Assembly (NCBI GenBank): GCA_036260395.1 | Contig: DASZZY010000036.1 | Span: 1-13,810 of the forward strand | From: DASZZY01 sp036260395 | GTDB lineage: Bacteria > Actinomycetota > UBA4738 > CALAEC01 | Direction of reading: 5' to 3' | Length of the DNA: 13,810 nucleotides | Shown: one piece after another, positions 13,494 through 13,810 of the stretch | Layout of the letters: every line of letters starts with the position of its first letter | Numbering within the stretch: position 1 is the stretch's first letter | Notes under the pieces: generated by a model | What the model was told of the DNA's origin: nothing | What the model saw: only the letters and a program-made list of their open reading frames with translations | Database searches by the model: none | Program-made: the position numbers and the translations under genes

Positions 13494-13810
13494 CCGGCGT
13501 CCTCGAACAGCACCACGAGCTTCCCGTCCTCGACGTGGTGCACGGTCCCCTCGCCCCATTCCCGGTGACGGACCCGCGACCCGAGCTCGAACGGGCCGTC
13601 GCGGCGGGCGGCCGTCGGGCCCGCGTCGCAGTTGTCGCACCGGCCGCACGGCGGGTCGAAGGCCTCGCCGAAGTAGTTCAGCAGGAACGCCCGGCGGCAC
13701 CCGCGGGTCTCCGCGTACCGCCGGACCATCTCGAGCCGCGACCGGTCGAAGACCCGTCGGCGCTCGAGGTGATCGAGGGCCTCGGCCACGACGGCGCGCC
13801 TCGCGCGCCG
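13433..13810 (-). CDS. recQ: RecQ-type ATP-dependent DNA helicase, C-terminal 125 residues only
   Basis: Only the end of this gene is in the window; its start lies beyond 13810. Visible residues carry the RecQ zinc-binding site: MVRRYAETRGCRR with the first cysteine (visible residue 38), then AFLLNYFGEAF (41-51) and CGRCDNCDAG (55-64) with the other three. After it comes a 50-residue tail, LGSRVRHREWGEGTV (76-90) and VVLFEDAGYRTL (99-110). This resembles the small beta-barrel end of actinobacterial RecQ and UvrD-like helicases and takes the place of the usual HRDC domain. RecQ unwinds DNA 3'-5' in recombination and repair. The helicase motor motifs cannot be seen. The 3' end overlaps the convergent GT9 gene by 61 nt. 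Confidence 0.9.
   Translation of the reverse strand, partial: RRARRAVVAEALDHLERRRVFDRSRLEMVRRYAETRGCRRAFLLNYFGEAFDPPCGRCDNCDAGPTAARRDGPFELGSRVRHREWGEGTVHHVEDGKLVVLFEDAGYRTLAEDVVLEEGLVEPVA

Noticed and set aside
1..13810. tRNA genes, rRNA, CRISPR arrays, insertion sequences, phage or defence genes
   Set aside because: I looked for repeated direct-repeat units, transposase motifs and tRNA-like cloverleaf ends and saw none; almost the whole window is accounted for by coding regions.

Overview
The window is very GC-rich, uses GTG starts freely (at least six genes), packs genes tightly with 1-4 nt junctions, and carries protein types common in Actinomycetota: a RecQ ending in a four-cysteine zinc site followed by a small beta-barrel-like tail, a DUF6766-type membrane protein, a stand-alone hemerythrin, and two promoters that look like SigB/SigF sites. 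The likely source is a soil or environmental actinobacterium. This rests on gene content and base composition, not on a marker gene. Both ends are cut: urocanate hydratase runs off the left edge and recQ off the right.

Layout. Eight genes read leftward from about 6.3 kb. In transcription order they are a DUF6766-like membrane protein (6307-5867), a hemerythrin (5787-5239), a UDP-glucuronate decarboxylase/UDP-xylose synthase (5167-4175), a GT9 glycosyltransferase (4164-3070), a nucleotidyltransferase-fold protein (3020-2373), a BON-domain protein (2409-2149), a metallophosphoesterase (2152-1403) and the urocanate hydratase hutU (1374 to the edge). Six genes read rightward from 6447: a formate/nitrite-type channel, a NodU/CmcH-type O-carbamoyltransferase, a GT2 glycosyltransferase fused to a GmhB-like HAD phosphatase, a GT4 glycosyltransferase, a short-chain dehydrogenase and a second GT9. 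The last overlaps the convergent 3' end of recQ by 61 nt. No gene-free stretch exceeds 139 nt. I see no tRNA, rRNA, CRISPR array, insertion sequence or integrase.

How it may work together. The two arms carry a glycan-building set: UDP-xylose supply, four glycosyltransferase domains (two GT9, one GT2, one GT4), a heptose-bisphosphate-phosphatase-like domain, a sugar or ketone reductase, and a carbamoyltransferase to decorate the product. GT9 enzymes and GmhB-like phosphatases are the signature of ADP-heptose chemistry, normally linked to Gram-negative LPS, so a heptose-containing, carbamoylated surface glycan in an actinobacterium is the most interesting reading. A redox/stress module (hemerythrin, DUF6766, FNT channel) sits between the arms. 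Good GTTT-N15/16-GGGTAC elements precede the FNT gene and the UDP-xylose synthase gene, with weaker versions before the hemerythrin and carbamoyltransferase genes. This suggests, by inference, that glycan and stress genes share a general-stress sigma factor. Separately, the nucleotidyltransferase-BON-phosphoesterase trio is translationally overlapped and looks like a dedicated small system of unknown function.
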